Shown one piece after another: positions 51,607 to 61,600 of a DNA stretch of 64,000 bases; position 1 is the first letter of the stretch; every line of letters starts with the position of its first letter. Made by a program: the position numbers and the translations under genes. The notes under the pieces were generated by a model. It was not told the DNA's origin. It saw only the letters and a list, made by a program, of their open reading frames with translations, and made no database searches. The stretch comes from Xanthobacteraceae bacterium. Its GTDB lineage: Bacteria > Pseudomonadota > Alphaproteobacteria > Rhizobiales > Xanthobacteraceae. The stretch covers positions 767,204 through 831,203 of the forward strand of contig JAHBZB010000002.1 in the NCBI GenBank assembly GCA_019635635.1, given 5' to 3'.

Positions 51607-53055
51607 TTAGTGCGTTACGGGTTCATTTGCCGCAGCCGCGATATTTCGATGCGACGACTCATTCTTTTCTTCTCTCTGTTGCTCCGCGTTGATCTCAAAC
51701 TGCCTCGAACGCCGGGCTACGCGCTTGCGCGTCTTTCGCATCACTGCGTCGAGCTCGCGATAGTAGATCTTGCTTTCTTCCTGCATGCTGTGGCGCGCGG
51801 CAGTTCCGTAGTGGCGCGCAATCCATGAATGCTTCGCCGCGATTTGCCTGCGCATTTCGGCGACGCTCGGCAGCGACGCGCCGGTGGACTCTATTTCAGC
51901 GATCCAACGCGCTTGACGCTCGGATGCGTAGTTCACCGGCGTGTCGAGATTAACGATGCCGACGAAATAGAGTCCCGGAGATTCCGGCGGAACGACTCTC
52001 AGATAGAGATCGAGCCGCTCTTTATCGGTGTCGAGAATATCGCGCGACAAAAACGGAAATGCCGTCACGTAGCCGGTCGCGGCGATTACGACGTCGAACT
52101 CCTGCGTGGTGCCGTCGACGAAAGTTATCTTGTTTTCCTCGATCGATTCGATGCCCTGGCGCACCCTTACGCGGTTGAAAAGAATATCCTGCACGATCGT
52201 CGAGCTGATCGTGGGATGCACACGGTGTTCCAACGGCTTGAAACCGAGTTTCGTCTCCGATCCGTGCACCACATAAACCAGAGACCGGACAATGAACCGC
52301 CTTACCACGTCGGGTATCCACCACCGCTGGAGCGAACGGCCGATATCGTTGAGACTTTTGCCGGCAATGAAATGCGGAACGATCTTCACGGCCGAGCGCG
52401 CAACCAGCGACACCGATTGAGCCGTCGTGCACAGGTCGCTGGCAATATCTACGGCGCTATTGGCAGCACCGACAACGCACACGCGCTTGCCGACGTATCG
52501 CTCGGGTTCGCGATATTCCGCAGCGTGCAGATATTCGCCCGAGAATTTTCTCAGTTCCGGGGAATGTTTGGGCCTGTCGAACGCTCCGCTGCAAACAACG
52601 ACGAAGTCGAAGATGTCGGCCGTATTGTCCCCGGTCACGACTTTCCATTTTGGCCGATCGTGCTCGGCCGGCTGTAACGGGGTCACTTCCCGCACCGGAG
52701 ACCGGAAGCAAATTCGGCGCGTAATGCCGAAATGATCCGCATAGGCCGCGAGATAGCGCGCCATGTCACGATGATCGGGTATCGCCTGGGTCTCGGGCGG
52801 AAACGGAAAGCCGGAGAAAGCCGTCAGGCGCTTCGACGTATTAATATGCAGGTTCTTGTACAGAAACTGGCGGCCGTTATCGTTCCCGTAAGTCCAGGTG
52901 CCGCCGACGAAACTCCCCTTCTCATAGAGGGTAACGTCGAAGCCACTTTCCATAAGTGTTTTGGCAGTAACGAGGCCCGCAGGACCGGCTCCGATCACCG
53001 CCGCGCGGCGAGCCGGATGTTCGTTATTAGGCAATTTTGTCTCATAAATGCCCAT
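51607..53055 (-). CDS. Flavin-containing monooxygenase
   Basis: A 482-residue FMO. GAGPAG at 22-27 binds FAD, the FMO signature FSGEYLHAAEY is at 171-181, and VVGAANSAVDIA about 15 residues later binds NADPH; the ATGY motif is present near residue 330. FMOs insert one oxygen at S or N, or carry out Baeyer-Villiger oxidation. It is the first gene of the 16-kb operon and is divergent from the LysR gene, so it probably makes the first attack on the substrate. The Arg- and Glu-rich C-terminal tail is unusual. Confidence 0.88.
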   Translation of the reverse strand: MGIYETKLPNNEHPARRAAVIGAGPAGLVTAKTLMESGFDVTLYEKGSFVGGTWTYGNDNGRQFLYKNLHINTSKRLTAFSGFPFPPETQAIPDHRDMARYLAAYADHFGITRRICFRSPVREVTPLQPAEHDRPKWKVVTGDNTADIFDFVVVCSGAFDRPKHSPELRKFSGEYLHAAEYREPERYVGKRVCVVGAANSAVDIASDLCTTAQSVSLVARSAVKIVPHFIAGKSLNDIGRSLQRWWIPDVVRRFIVRSLVYVVHGSETKLGFKPLEHRVHPTISSTIVQDILFNRVRVRQGIESIEENKITFVDGTTQEFDVVIAATGYVTAFPFLSRDILDTDKERLDLYLRVVPPESPGLYFVGIVNLDTPVNYASERQARWIAEIESTGASLPSVAEMRRQIAAKHSWIARHYGTAARHSMQEESKIYYRELDAVMRKTRKRVARRSRQFEINAEQQREEKNESSHRNIAAAANEPVTH

Positions 53056-53132
53056 AAACCGATCACTATTTAACAGCCTTCGCTAAGCCTACTGCGCAGA
53101 CCTCGTCGAACAAGACAGTTTTCAAGGCCCCG

Positions 53133-53155
53133 ATACATAAGCTATGCTTAAGTAT
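53133..53155. promoter_or_regulatory. Inverted repeat between the FMO operon and lysR, probable LysR operator
   Basis: ATACATAAGC and GCTTAAGTAT are inverted copies (9 of 10 bases) around a 3-bp centre. The repeat covers the first two bases of the LysR start codon and lies 78 bp from the FMO start, the usual place for a LysR-type activator site that also represses its own gene. Confidence 0.55.
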
Positions 53156-53999
53156 GAGATTGGATCTGGAGTCGCTGCGGACGTTTGTGTCGATCGTCGA
53201 GCGCGGCTCGTTCGCAGCCGCCGCGGGCGGCGTTCACAAAAGCCAGCCGGCCATCACACAAAGAATTCGCGGCCTTGAACAAAATATCGGGAAGCCGCTG
53301 TTCGTTAAGTCCGGCCGGCGAAAGGTTCTCTCCGACGACGGTCTGCGCTTGTATGAATATGCGCGCAGGCTCGTCACGCTGCACGACGAAGCCTGCAAAG
53401 CGATGGCAAATCAACAATTGCAGGGAGACATCAGGCTGGGCTCGCCCGACGACGTGTCGGACGCCATTTTGCCGAGCCTGCTACAGCGCTTCTCGTCTTC
53501 CTTTCCGAACGTCCGCATAATCATTCACGTCGCAAGAAGCGCGTTTTTGATGGACGCCATGAAACGAGGCGATATCGACATGGCGGTATCCACACGAGAC
53601 GATCCGGCGCATCCGCGCACGGTTCTGCGTACCGTGCCGACCGTTTGGATCGGTGCTGCGAACTTCCGGCTGGATCCGAACTTGCCGTTGCCGCTGGTGT
53701 TGCACGATGAGCCGAGCCTTTTCCGCAGCCTTGCGCTCGAAGCGCTTTCAAGAACGCAGCGGCCTTACCGGATCAACTATATTTCCCCTTCACTCGCAGG
53801 CATTCGAGCCGCGGTACGAGCGGGCCTCGGGATCACCGCGAGATCGGTCGAGATGATGAATTCCGATTTTCGCGTGCTTGCCGAGAAGGAAGGGCTTCCC
53901 AGAATGCCGGACGTGAACTTCTATCTGTATCTGGCGAGCATGAACGCTAATCCAATGGCGCGGCAGCTTTTCGCACTGATGGATTCAGAGTTGAACTGA
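53154..53999 (+). CDS. LysR-family transcriptional regulator
   Basis: A 281-residue LTTR: residues 1-62 form the winged helix-turn-helix (LRTFVSIVERGSFAAAAGGVHKSQPAITQRI), and residues from about 90 form the effector domain. It is divergent from the FMO operon across a 98-bp gap with an inverted repeat, so it is the likely regulator of the 53.1-37.2 kb operon. It is followed directly by the IS remnant. Confidence 0.88.
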   Translation: MRLDLESLRTFVSIVERGSFAAAAGGVHKSQPAITQRIRGLEQNIGKPLFVKSGRRKVLSDDGLRLYEYARRLVTLHDEACKAMANQQLQGDIRLGSPDDVSDAILPSLLQRFSSSFPNVRIIIHVARSAFLMDAMKRGDIDMAVSTRDDPAHPRTVLRTVPTVWIGAANFRLDPNLPLPLVLHDEPSLFRSLALEALSRTQRPYRINYISPSLAGIRAAVRAGLGITARSVEMMNSDFRVLAEKEGLPRMPDVNFYLYLASMNANPMARQLFALMDSELN

Positions 54000-54012
54000 T
54001 TGCCTGACCTCG

Positions 54013-54143
54013 ATATCGGGCGAAATCTTCTACACGTTGAAGGAAGCGAAGATCATGATCGAAGCCTGGCGGCGTCACTACAACACGGTCCGTCCGCACT
54101 CATCGCCCGGGTATCGACCGCCAGCGCGTGAAGCCATCACCTG
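54013..54143 (+). pseudogene. IS3-family transposase remnant (C-terminal end of OrfB)
   Basis: In frame from 54013 the translation contains GEIFYTLKEAKIMIEAWRRHYNTVRPHSS in two stretches, the well-conserved C-terminal end of IS3-family (IS407-like) integrases, ending in GYRPP. The catalytic core and the N-terminal part are missing, and the frame begins only 13 bp after the LysR stop. The rest of the gap (54144-54314) shows nothing that I recognise. It marks an old insertion or rearrangement point between two catabolic modules. Confidence 0.75.
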
Positions 54144-54314
54144 GCATGCAACAAAGTCGATGAACCACTCAGTGAGGGCCGATCAACAAGGCCGCTCGCG
54201 GAACCTGTGTTCCTGTGAAGCAGGCTCACAGATACCGGAAACGGCTTACGCCGCCGTCAAGAAGCGCGGCGCGAAAGGCAGGATTGAAATGGTGCGCTGG
54301 CTGAACGCGAGCGT

Positions 54315-54959
54315 TTATTTCTCGACGCGGTCACTTGGGCCGGTCGCAACATCCGCGACCTTGCTCATGGAAACGATCTCGCCAAGGCTCGCATAGTTCG
54401 GGCCGCCGATACGGCAAACGGGGCGAAGCTCGCGCGTATCGATCTTGTTGTTCGTGCAAAGGCCGTCGCGAATATGGAAAGCCAATACTTCGCCTACCAA
54501 AAACTTAGAGCCTGACTTGCCAAAGGCGATATCGTGCCGGAGGGCGCATTCCATGCTCACTGGCACATCCGCAAGGCGCGGAACCGGTATATGATCGCTC
54601 GGCGCGGTCTTCAGACCGAGCAACGTGGTTTCGCTGACGTTGTGAGGATGCGCAACCGCGCTGAGGTGAATCTGCTCGATCATCGAGTCGTCGCCGATAT
54701 TCACGACGAAAGTCTTTTGCTCGAGAATGTTCCGCCCGGTATCCTTCTGCTCGCCACTGCGTAGCCCGACGTTGATGCCGACCATCGGCGGATTCGAAGA
54801 CACGAATGTAAAGCAACTGAACGGCGCCAGATTAATGATCCCTTCCGCCGACAACGTCGTCACCCATGCGATCGGTCGCGGCACGACGATGCCGGTAAGC
54901 AAACGATAGATGTCCTGAGGCTGCATCGGCGCCGGATCGATTTTCATCGGGAATTCCAT
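54315..54959 (-). CDS. Flavin reductase-like FMN-binding protein (DIM6/NTAB family)
   Basis: A 214-residue protein with the split-barrel FMN fold: YRLLTGIVVPRPIAWVTTLS near the start and NLAPFSCFTFVSSNPPMVGIN. Members reduce free flavin for two-component monooxygenases or act as oxidoreductases themselves. ATG 54959 or 54947 could be used; neither has a strong ribosome site. It is last in the second module, 31 bp after the IclR gene. No two-component oxygenase is visible, so its partner is unknown. Confidence 0.82.
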   Translation of the reverse strand: MEFPMKIDPAPMQPQDIYRLLTGIVVPRPIAWVTTLSAEGIINLAPFSCFTFVSSNPPMVGINVGLRSGEQKDTGRNILEQKTFVVNIGDDSMIEQIHLSAVAHPHNVSETTLLGLKTAPSDHIPVPRLADVPVSMECALRHDIAFGKSGSKFLVGEVLAFHIRDGLCTNNKIDTRELRPVCRIGGPNYASLGEIVSMSKVADVATGPSDRVEK

Positions 54960-54990
54960 GTTTCGCGGCGCTCGCCGCCTATTGCACCAA

Positions 54991-55794
54991 TCAGGCGGCA
55001 GGGCTCTTTCGGCGTCCAGAATCGCCGAAGGCTGGACCCGGCAGAGCGCCCTGCTTCGACGAAATTATCGCGGCACAGCGCTCGGTTACTTCCTGCATAT
55101 TCTTGAAAAACGCCTTGTCTTGGCCCTGCTTGTGAATTGCAGAACTCATCGCAGCAACAACTGCACCCGAGGCATCACGAATTGGGCAGCCGATTGCGAA
55201 AATATCGACGAGATTCTCTTCATCCGAGATCGAGTATCCGCGGCTCCGCGTAGCGCGAAGATCGGTCATCAACGCCCGACTGTTCACGATGCTGTAAGGA
55301 GTAAGACGATTGAGCGAGAGCTTAGGCAGCAGGTCGCGTAGCTCGTCGTCGCTCATCGCGGCGAGCAACACTTTTCCGGCGGCGGTCGTGTGAAGCTGGC
55401 CAGTAACACCGGTATTGATGCGGAAGACATAAGGTTGCGCGCCTTGAATGGCGTAGAGATAGAGCATCATGTTATTCGAGCGAACGCCCAGATAGACGTT
55501 GAGGTTCTCTTTCTCCGCAAGCTGGTGCAGGTCGTCGTGACAGGCGCTGTAAAGCGGATTAGCGCGGGTATATTTCTGACCAATTTCGAATGTCGTCGCC
55601 CCAACGCGGTAGCGGCGCGTGGCTCGATTTTGCTCCAGGAATCCCTCTTCAGCGAGCGTCAGCAGAAGCCGCGACGCCTTGCTTTTGTCGAGCGATAAAA
55701 GCCGGGCAACTTCGCGCACGCCAAGTTCCGGACCGTGCTCGGCAATCGTTCTCAGTATCCTGAGGCCGTGCGAAAGCGACTGATTGATAGCCAT
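54991..55794 (-). CDS. IclR-family transcriptional regulator
   Basis: A 267-residue IclR-type protein: N-terminal winged helix (LRILRTIAEHGPELGVREVARLLSLDKSKASRLL pattern, residues 10-45) and C-terminal GAF-like effector domain with TGQLHTTAAGKVLLA. It follows the ABC permease gene by 9 bp and probably controls the importer and the molybdenum hydroxylase upstream on the same strand. The tandem repeats at 58515-58544 are its possible target. Confidence 0.88.
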   Translation of the reverse strand: MAINQSLSHGLRILRTIAEHGPELGVREVARLLSLDKSKASRLLLTLAEEGFLEQNRATRRYRVGATTFEIGQKYTRANPLYSACHDDLHQLAEKENLNVYLGVRSNNMMLYLYAIQGAQPYVFRINTGVTGQLHTTAAGKVLLAAMSDDELRDLLPKLSLNRLTPYSIVNSRALMTDLRATRSRGYSISDEENLVDIFAIGCPIRDASGAVVAAMSSAIHKQGQDKAFFKNMQEVTERCAAIISSKQGALPGPAFGDSGRRKSPAA

Positions 55795-55803
55795 AATCGG
55801 CCT

Positions 55804-56586
55804 TTAGTGCCCCGACACTGGAGCGGTAAGAGTTGTCTTTTCCCAGTAAACTACTTTCCGATAAACGGAACGAACAGCAAAATTGGCAAGCACTCCGATC
55901 AAAGACAGCGTGAAAACGGAGGTAAACATCGCGCCGACATCGAAATTCATCGAGGACGACTGAATCAAATGCCCGAGTCCCTGCCGCGCGGCAAGGAATT
56001 CGCCGACGACCGTGCCGATCAGACCAAGAACGATACTAATTTGCAGTCCGGCGAAAATCGAATTGGCGGCGCTCGGCAGCTTTACATCCCAGAAGATCAG
56101 CCAGCGCGGCGCAGAAAACGCGCGATACAGATCCACAAGATCGGGATTTGCAGAGCGCAGGCCGGTCATCGTGTTGATGAACATCGGGAAGAAGCAGATC
56201 AGCGCGACGAGCACGACCTTGAAGGTCATGCCGAAGCCGAACCACACCAGCAGCAGCGGCGCCAGCGCAACCTTCGGCATCGACTGAAAGCCGACGACAT
56301 ATGGAAATAGGATGCGTTCCGCCAACACAAACTCGGCGACCAGCGCGCCGAGAAGAAATGCGATGATGCAGCCTAGAAAGTATCCGAGCAGCATCTGTGT
56401 CAACGTTATCCCGATATGCGGGAAAATCAGGCCGGTGGAGTAAAGAACCCAGGCGGATTTCGCAACCTCGATCGGCCCCGGCAACAGATAACTGGGGACG
56501 CCCGACCATTTTGTGCCGAAGTGCCAGATCAGGAGGAAGCAGGTGATTGATATTACGGAGACGGAATAGGCCTTGAGCTTCGTCAT
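55804..56586 (-). CDS. NitT/TauT-family ABC transporter permease
   Basis: A 260-residue permease with six helices and the coupling loop SANPDLVDLYRAFSAPRWLI. GGGGGA precedes its ATG. It is 12 bp downstream of its ATPase gene. Confidence 0.86.
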   Translation of the reverse strand: MTKLKAYSVSVISITCFLLIWHFGTKWSGVPSYLLPGPIEVAKSAWVLYSTGLIFPHIGITLTQMLLGYFLGCIIAFLLGALVAEFVLAERILFPYVVGFQSMPKVALAPLLLVWFGFGMTFKVVLVALICFFPMFINTMTGLRSANPDLVDLYRAFSAPRWLIFWDVKLPSAANSIFAGLQISIVLGLIGTVVGEFLAARQGLGHLIQSSSMNFDVGAMFTSVFTLSLIGVLANFAVRSVYRKVVYWEKTTLTAPVSGH

Positions 56587-56598
56587 TCCCCCTCTCCG

Positions 56599-57375
56599 TC
56601 AATGCATCGCCGAGCTTGCGCCCAGCATCTGTCGTAACTGGTTCGCGATCTTTCCAAATTCGGGGCTTGCGAGCGTCTCCAGCGTACGCGGCCGCGCGAT
56701 ATCGACCGGCACTTCCAGAACCTTCGTGCCCGGCCGTCCGGACAGCACCACGATCTTATCCGCGAGAAATACCGCTTCCGGGATTGAATGCGTGATGAAG
56801 ACGACGGTCTTACGCGTATTCAGCCAGATCGATTGCAGTTCCATTGTCATCCGCTCGCGGGTCAAGGCATCGAGCGCCGCGAAGGGTTCATCCATCAGCA
56901 ATACCGCGGGATCGTGGATGAGACCGCGCGCAATACCGGCGCGCTGTTGCATACCGCCTGACAGCTCGCGCGGAAGATGATTGGCAAACTTGCCGAGCCC
57001 GACGAGTTCAAGCAACTCCTCCGCTCTCGCGCGATAGTTCGCGGTCGGCAATCCTAGCGCGCGGATTGGAACCAGCACATTCTCGATTACCGTTTTCCAG
57101 GGCAGCAGGGTGGGCTGCTGGAATACGATACCGACATCAGAACGGGGACCCGTGATCGCAGAGCCGGAAAGCTTGGCGCTGCCTTCCGAGACCGGCATCA
57201 AACCGCTCACGACGCGGAGCAACGTGGACTTTCCGCATCCGGACGAGCCAATGACCGAGACGAACTGCCCCTTCTCGATCTTCAGATCGAGACCACGCAG
57301 AGCCAGAAGCGGGCCCTGCGTGGTCTGATAGACGACCGAGATGCCGTCGATATCGAGCGTCGGGACGTTTGCCAT
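56599..57375 (-). CDS. NitT/TauT-family ABC transporter ATP-binding protein
   Basis: A 258-residue ATPase with Walker A GSSGCGKSTLL, signature LSGGMQQRAGIARG and Walker B VLLMDEPFAALDA. The final helix LRQMLGASSAMH is short. It belongs to the importer formed with 55804-56586 and 57406-58497. Confidence 0.87.
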   Translation of the reverse strand: MANVPTLDIDGISVVYQTTQGPLLALRGLDLKIEKGQFVSVIGSSGCGKSTLLRVVSGLMPVSEGSAKLSGSAITGPRSDVGIVFQQPTLLPWKTVIENVLVPIRALGLPTANYRARAEELLELVGLGKFANHLPRELSGGMQQRAGIARGLIHDPAVLLMDEPFAALDALTRERMTMELQSIWLNTRKTVVFITHSIPEAVFLADKIVVLSGRPGTKVLEVPVDIARPRTLETLASPEFGKIANQLRQMLGASSAMH

Positions 57376-57405
57376 GGACTTATTGGTTCGCGTGAACGCG
57401 AAAAC

Positions 57406-58497
57406 TCACTTGTACGCCTTTGCCTTCTTCACCACGTCTTCACGGCTGAAGCGATTGTATTCGGCCACGAACTCGTTGGTATAAAGCGTATTGGTCGGGA
57501 TATTTGCTTTCTGATCGATCAGACCACCGAGCTTCAGCGCACCAATAATGAGTTGCCACTCCTTATCCGTAAACGCGCCCATATTCTTGTCATTGCGCGC
57601 ATAAAGCAGGTTCTCGAGACGCGGCTTGAGAATCGCCATTTCCCGCTTGATGTTTTCTTCCTCCGTGCCGGTCGTCGGCCGCATGGTCGGATATTCTTTC
57701 CAGAACGAGCGGATGCAGCCTTCGAGATTTGCCTGGCAGGCGACCGCCCCCTTCGACATCGCTCTTCCGAACTTCGCAATCAGGTCCGGCCGCTTCTTGA
57801 TCATCTCGTTCGTGTACGGGAAACCGTGACTCGGCAGGCCCTGATACTCTTTCGGAAATGCGATACGGCGAATTTTGGTTCCCGAAAGCTCGAGCGCGAC
57901 GTGCATGGTATCCCAGAGATTGAGCGCATCGATCTGCTTGCGGCGAAGCGCTTCGAAAGCCGGCACGCCTGATCCGACGCCCATCTTCTGGACCGTGCTC
58001 CAATCGACTCCCTGATTTTGCGCCATCGCCTGCGTCATCGCGATGTTACCGGAGGTGAGCGCGACGAAGCCGATGGTCGAGCCCTTCAGGTCGGCGAACG
58101 ACTTGATGCGACTATCGTCGAGAACGGCGAGCTCCCAGATCGAACGCGGCAGATAGTTGTATGCGAAGCGAATCGGGAAATTGGGCTTGCCTTCCTGTCG
58201 CGAAATCGGAATCGGTTCGAGCGAGGCGTAAGCGGTGTGAATCGATCCCTGCAACAACTGTGGAATGATTACACCCGAACCCGCGAGCACGATCAGTTCG
58301 ACATCAAGCCCCTCCTCATCGAAGAAGCCGAGCGCCTTTGCGAACGTGAAGTTGGCGACTCCAGAATTGATGGCGGAAGGCCACGCAAAAACGAACTTGT
58401 CCTTCGCCATTGCAGCCGGCCCGGAAATCGCCGCAGCAAGCGCGACGGCAGATATCGCTGCGGCCCGGCCCAGCGTCTTCAAGAGTTGCGTGTGCAT
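57406..58497 (-). CDS. NMT1/SsuA-like ABC transporter substrate-binding protein
   Basis: A 363-residue periplasmic protein with a Sec signal peptide (MHTQLLKTLGRAAAISAVAL, cleavage near AAMA). The fold begins FVFAWPSAINSGVANFTFAKALGFFDEEGLDVE. ATG 58497 has AGGGGAAG upstream; the longer frame from 58521 would start before that site. It is the first gene of the importer, 161 bp after the molybdenum hydroxylase operon, with its own predicted promoter. Confidence 0.87.
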   Translation of the reverse strand: MHTQLLKTLGRAAAISAVALAAAISGPAAMAKDKFVFAWPSAINSGVANFTFAKALGFFDEEGLDVELIVLAGSGVIIPQLLQGSIHTAYASLEPIPISRQEGKPNFPIRFAYNYLPRSIWELAVLDDSRIKSFADLKGSTIGFVALTSGNIAMTQAMAQNQGVDWSTVQKMGVGSGVPAFEALRRKQIDALNLWDTMHVALELSGTKIRRIAFPKEYQGLPSHGFPYTNEMIKKRPDLIAKFGRAMSKGAVACQANLEGCIRSFWKEYPTMRPTTGTEEENIKREMAILKPRLENLLYARNDKNMGAFTDKEWQLIIGALKLGGLIDQKANIPTNTLYTNEFVAEYNRFSREDVVKKAKAYK

Positions 58498-58514
58498 GAC
58501 TTCCCCTGTCCTCT

Positions 58515-58544
58515 GTCTCAACTAATTACTTTCCGTCTCAACTA
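58515..58544 (-). promoter_or_regulatory. Tandem 10-bp repeats before the binding-protein gene, probable repressor site
   Basis: GTCTCAACTA occurs at 58515-58524 and again at 58535-58544, exactly 20 bp (two helical turns) apart. On the minus strand TTGACA (58569-58564), followed after 17 bp by AATAGT (58546-58541), suggests a promoter whose -10 and start region is covered by the repeats. The IclR protein is the nearest candidate regulator. Confidence 0.5.
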
Positions 58545-58658
58545 TTGATACAACACCAGCGCCTGTCAAGTTTTAAGCTGCGATCTGAGGCTAAGTTCGG
58601 GACTTAAAGCGCACGAATTTTCGCCCCCCGCATAAGAAAAATGCCCGTTCCGGCGCCA

Positions 58659-61600
58659 TCAAACGAAGGCCAGTTTGTCGCCGGCAGCGACAAGCGCCCG
58701 TCTGACGACGTTCACAAGGAGCGACGCCTTGTAGCGATTGTTTTTCATCGGCAGCGCGCCAAACACGGCGGCCGAAGCGGCGGCATCGATCGCATCTGAT
58801 GTCAGCGACTCGCTGCGCAACAGATCTTCGCTATGGCTGGCCCGCGCCGGCGTTGGCGCAACACCGCCCATCACAATCGCCACGCCGGTCAAATTTGTTT
58901 TCGTGCCGGTCAGCCGAACCGCGGCGGACGCTTCGGCGAAGTCGCCGCGCCAGCGCGCATATTTTTCGTAGTGAAACGAAGATAGTTCACGTGGCTGCGG
59001 AATTTCTATGTGCGTTATCAACTCCGCGGGCGCGAGCACCGTCTCTCCTGCCCAGACGTAAAGTTGTTCGACTGGAATGCGCCGTTCGCCGCCTGATCCT
59101 GCCGTAACTACAACTGCGTCGAGGCAAGAAAGCATCGGCGCAAGATCGGCGACGCAAGGCGCTGCGCATCTTCCCGCACCCAGAATGGAATGATGCCGAT
59201 TGTCCCCGAGAACTGCATAACAGGGACACGCCGGCCCGGAGAAGCGATAGCAGGGCGTTGCCGAACGAAAGAACCAGCAGCGCTTCTCCTGACATAGATC
59301 GCCCGCGACGGTTGCACGGTTGCGAATTTGCTGGGTAGCAATCAGCGACGCGCCCTTCGAAAGACCCGGAAACTTCTCGGCGATGAGATCGCTTTTCACC
59401 AGCTGGTCGAGCGTGACCGCCGCGCCGACTTTAATAAAGTCACCGTGATCGGCGATGTCTTTGACACCGGGCACGTTCGCGTAAGAAACCAGTTTCGCCG
59501 GTCCATACACGCCCTGCCGGATACCGGGCAACAGATCGGTGCCGCCGCCAAGAAAACGGCTGCGCTCGGAAGCCTCGGCCTCCGCGACGGCCTCTTCGGC
59601 AGAAGCGGCGACGCAGGTTTCGAATTGCGAAACGCGGGGACGCGATTTCGCGGCGTACTTTCCGGCCTTCTTCATGACTGGAAACATTGCCGGATATATT
59701 TTGCGAACCGTCGCGACTTCGGCGTTGTACGGCCGCAAATACGGCTTCAACGGAAGTTCGCGCGCGTGCTTCTGCTCGATTGCAGCAAGCACGGCTTCCG
59801 GCGTGATCGGCAACTTGTGAAAACGAATCCCGACCGCGTCGGCAACCGCATTCGCGACCGCCGCAACCGTCGCGTTGATAGTCGGCTCACCCGCCGCTTT
59901 GGCACCGAAGGGACCGAGCGCGTCATTAGTCTCAATAAAGTCGACCGAGATGTTCGGCGTATCGGCAATCCGCGGCACGCGATAATTAATCAACGAGCGA
60001 TTTACCGGACGACCATTGTCGAAGATAACATCCTCGCTCAACGCCATGCCGACACCCTGCATGATGCCGCCATAAGTCTGGCCTTCGAGCGCAGTCGGAT
60101 TGAGAACGCGCCCAACGTCCTGCGCCGAGGCGATGTTCAGGACCGTTACGTGTCCGGTGCCGGGATCGACCTCCACCTCCACCGCCTGAGCGCCGAAAGC
60201 ATAAGCGGCAGCGTAGTTCCCGTAGCCGGTTACGGGATCTGGCCGTTCAAGCCCGATCGCATAGTGTCCTTCGACCCGTAGCGAACCGAAGCGCTGCGCC
60301 GCCTGCGCGAGCGTCAACTCCCGCCGCCGGTCCTCGGGATGCGTGAACACGCCTCCGCGATATTCGATAGCATCCGTCGCTACGGTCCATTCCTCCGACA
60401 ACCGCTCGCGGATTCTTGCAATCAATTCTTTTCCGCCCGCAATCGCCGCGTTGCCGGTTACGAAAGTTACCCGCGAAGCCGCGCTGCCGAGATCGTCGGG
60501 CGCGAGTTCGGTATCCATGTGAACGACGGTTATGCCTACGGTCGAGATTCCGAGCGTTTCGGCGACAAGCTGCGCGAGGATCGTATTCTGCCAGGTCCCT
60601 GCGTCGGCGGTCTGCGTGAAGACCGCAAGACTGCCATCGGCCTGAAGCTCGATGGCGACGTTCGAAAAATTTCCTTCGGCGTAGAGCACGCTTCCGCTCG
60701 GATGGATCATCGAAGCGATGCCGATCCCGCGATACGGCGGCAGCTTGCCTTTCTTCTCCGCCCAGCCAATCCGCTCGGCAGCCTTGCGCAGGCAGTCACT
60801 GAGACCGCAACTCGTGATTTTCCAGCCGAGCGGCGTGAGGTCTCCGGCCTGGTTCGCGATCTGAAGCCGGTATTCCACCGGATCGATGTTCAAACGCTCG
60901 GCGACTTCATCGACCTGGCTTTCGATAGCCCAGATGATTCCCGGTGCGCCCATGCCGCGATAGGAGCCGCCGGGAAGTTTGTTCGTGTAAACGAGCTTGG
61001 CACGCACACTGGCCGCGCCGACCCGATAGAGATTTGCCGTGCGCTGGCGCAGCGCCGACACATAAACCGGACCCATGTGCGTGTAGGCGCCGTTATCGAC
61101 GATGGCATCGACGGTTCGGCCGAGAATATTGCCTTTTGCGTCCACCGCGGTCCGCAGCGACATTGATTTCGCATGATCGCTCTTTCCGGCGATGTATTCC
61201 TCATCGCGCGAGAGCACGACCTTGACCGGCCTTCCCGCTCGTTTCGAAAGCAGTGCTGCAATCGCGATCTGTTCGGGGGATTGCGATTTGCCGCCAAAGC
61301 CGCCGCCGATCGCAACGGACCGGACAACGATATCCGCCACCTCCATGCCGATAACGCGCGCCAATTCCTTCCGCACGAAGAACGGCGCCTGCGTGCCGCA
61401 CCAGACTTCGAGCCTACCGCTCGCCGGGTCATATGACGCGACGGCGGCATTCGTCTCCATGCAGACGGGCCATACAACGCCATGTTCGTACTGGCCCTCC
61501 ACGACGAGAGCAGCTTCCTTGAACGCCGCATCGACGTCGCCGAGCTTCACATCGACGGATTGCGCGACATTCGACGGCAGCTTTTGCTTGCGCGCATGGA

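Noticed and set aside
54144-54396. Continuation of the open frame after the IS3 fragment as a 119-residue protein
   Set aside because: Only the first part resembles transposase. The rest has no family likeness and overlaps the flavin reductase stop.
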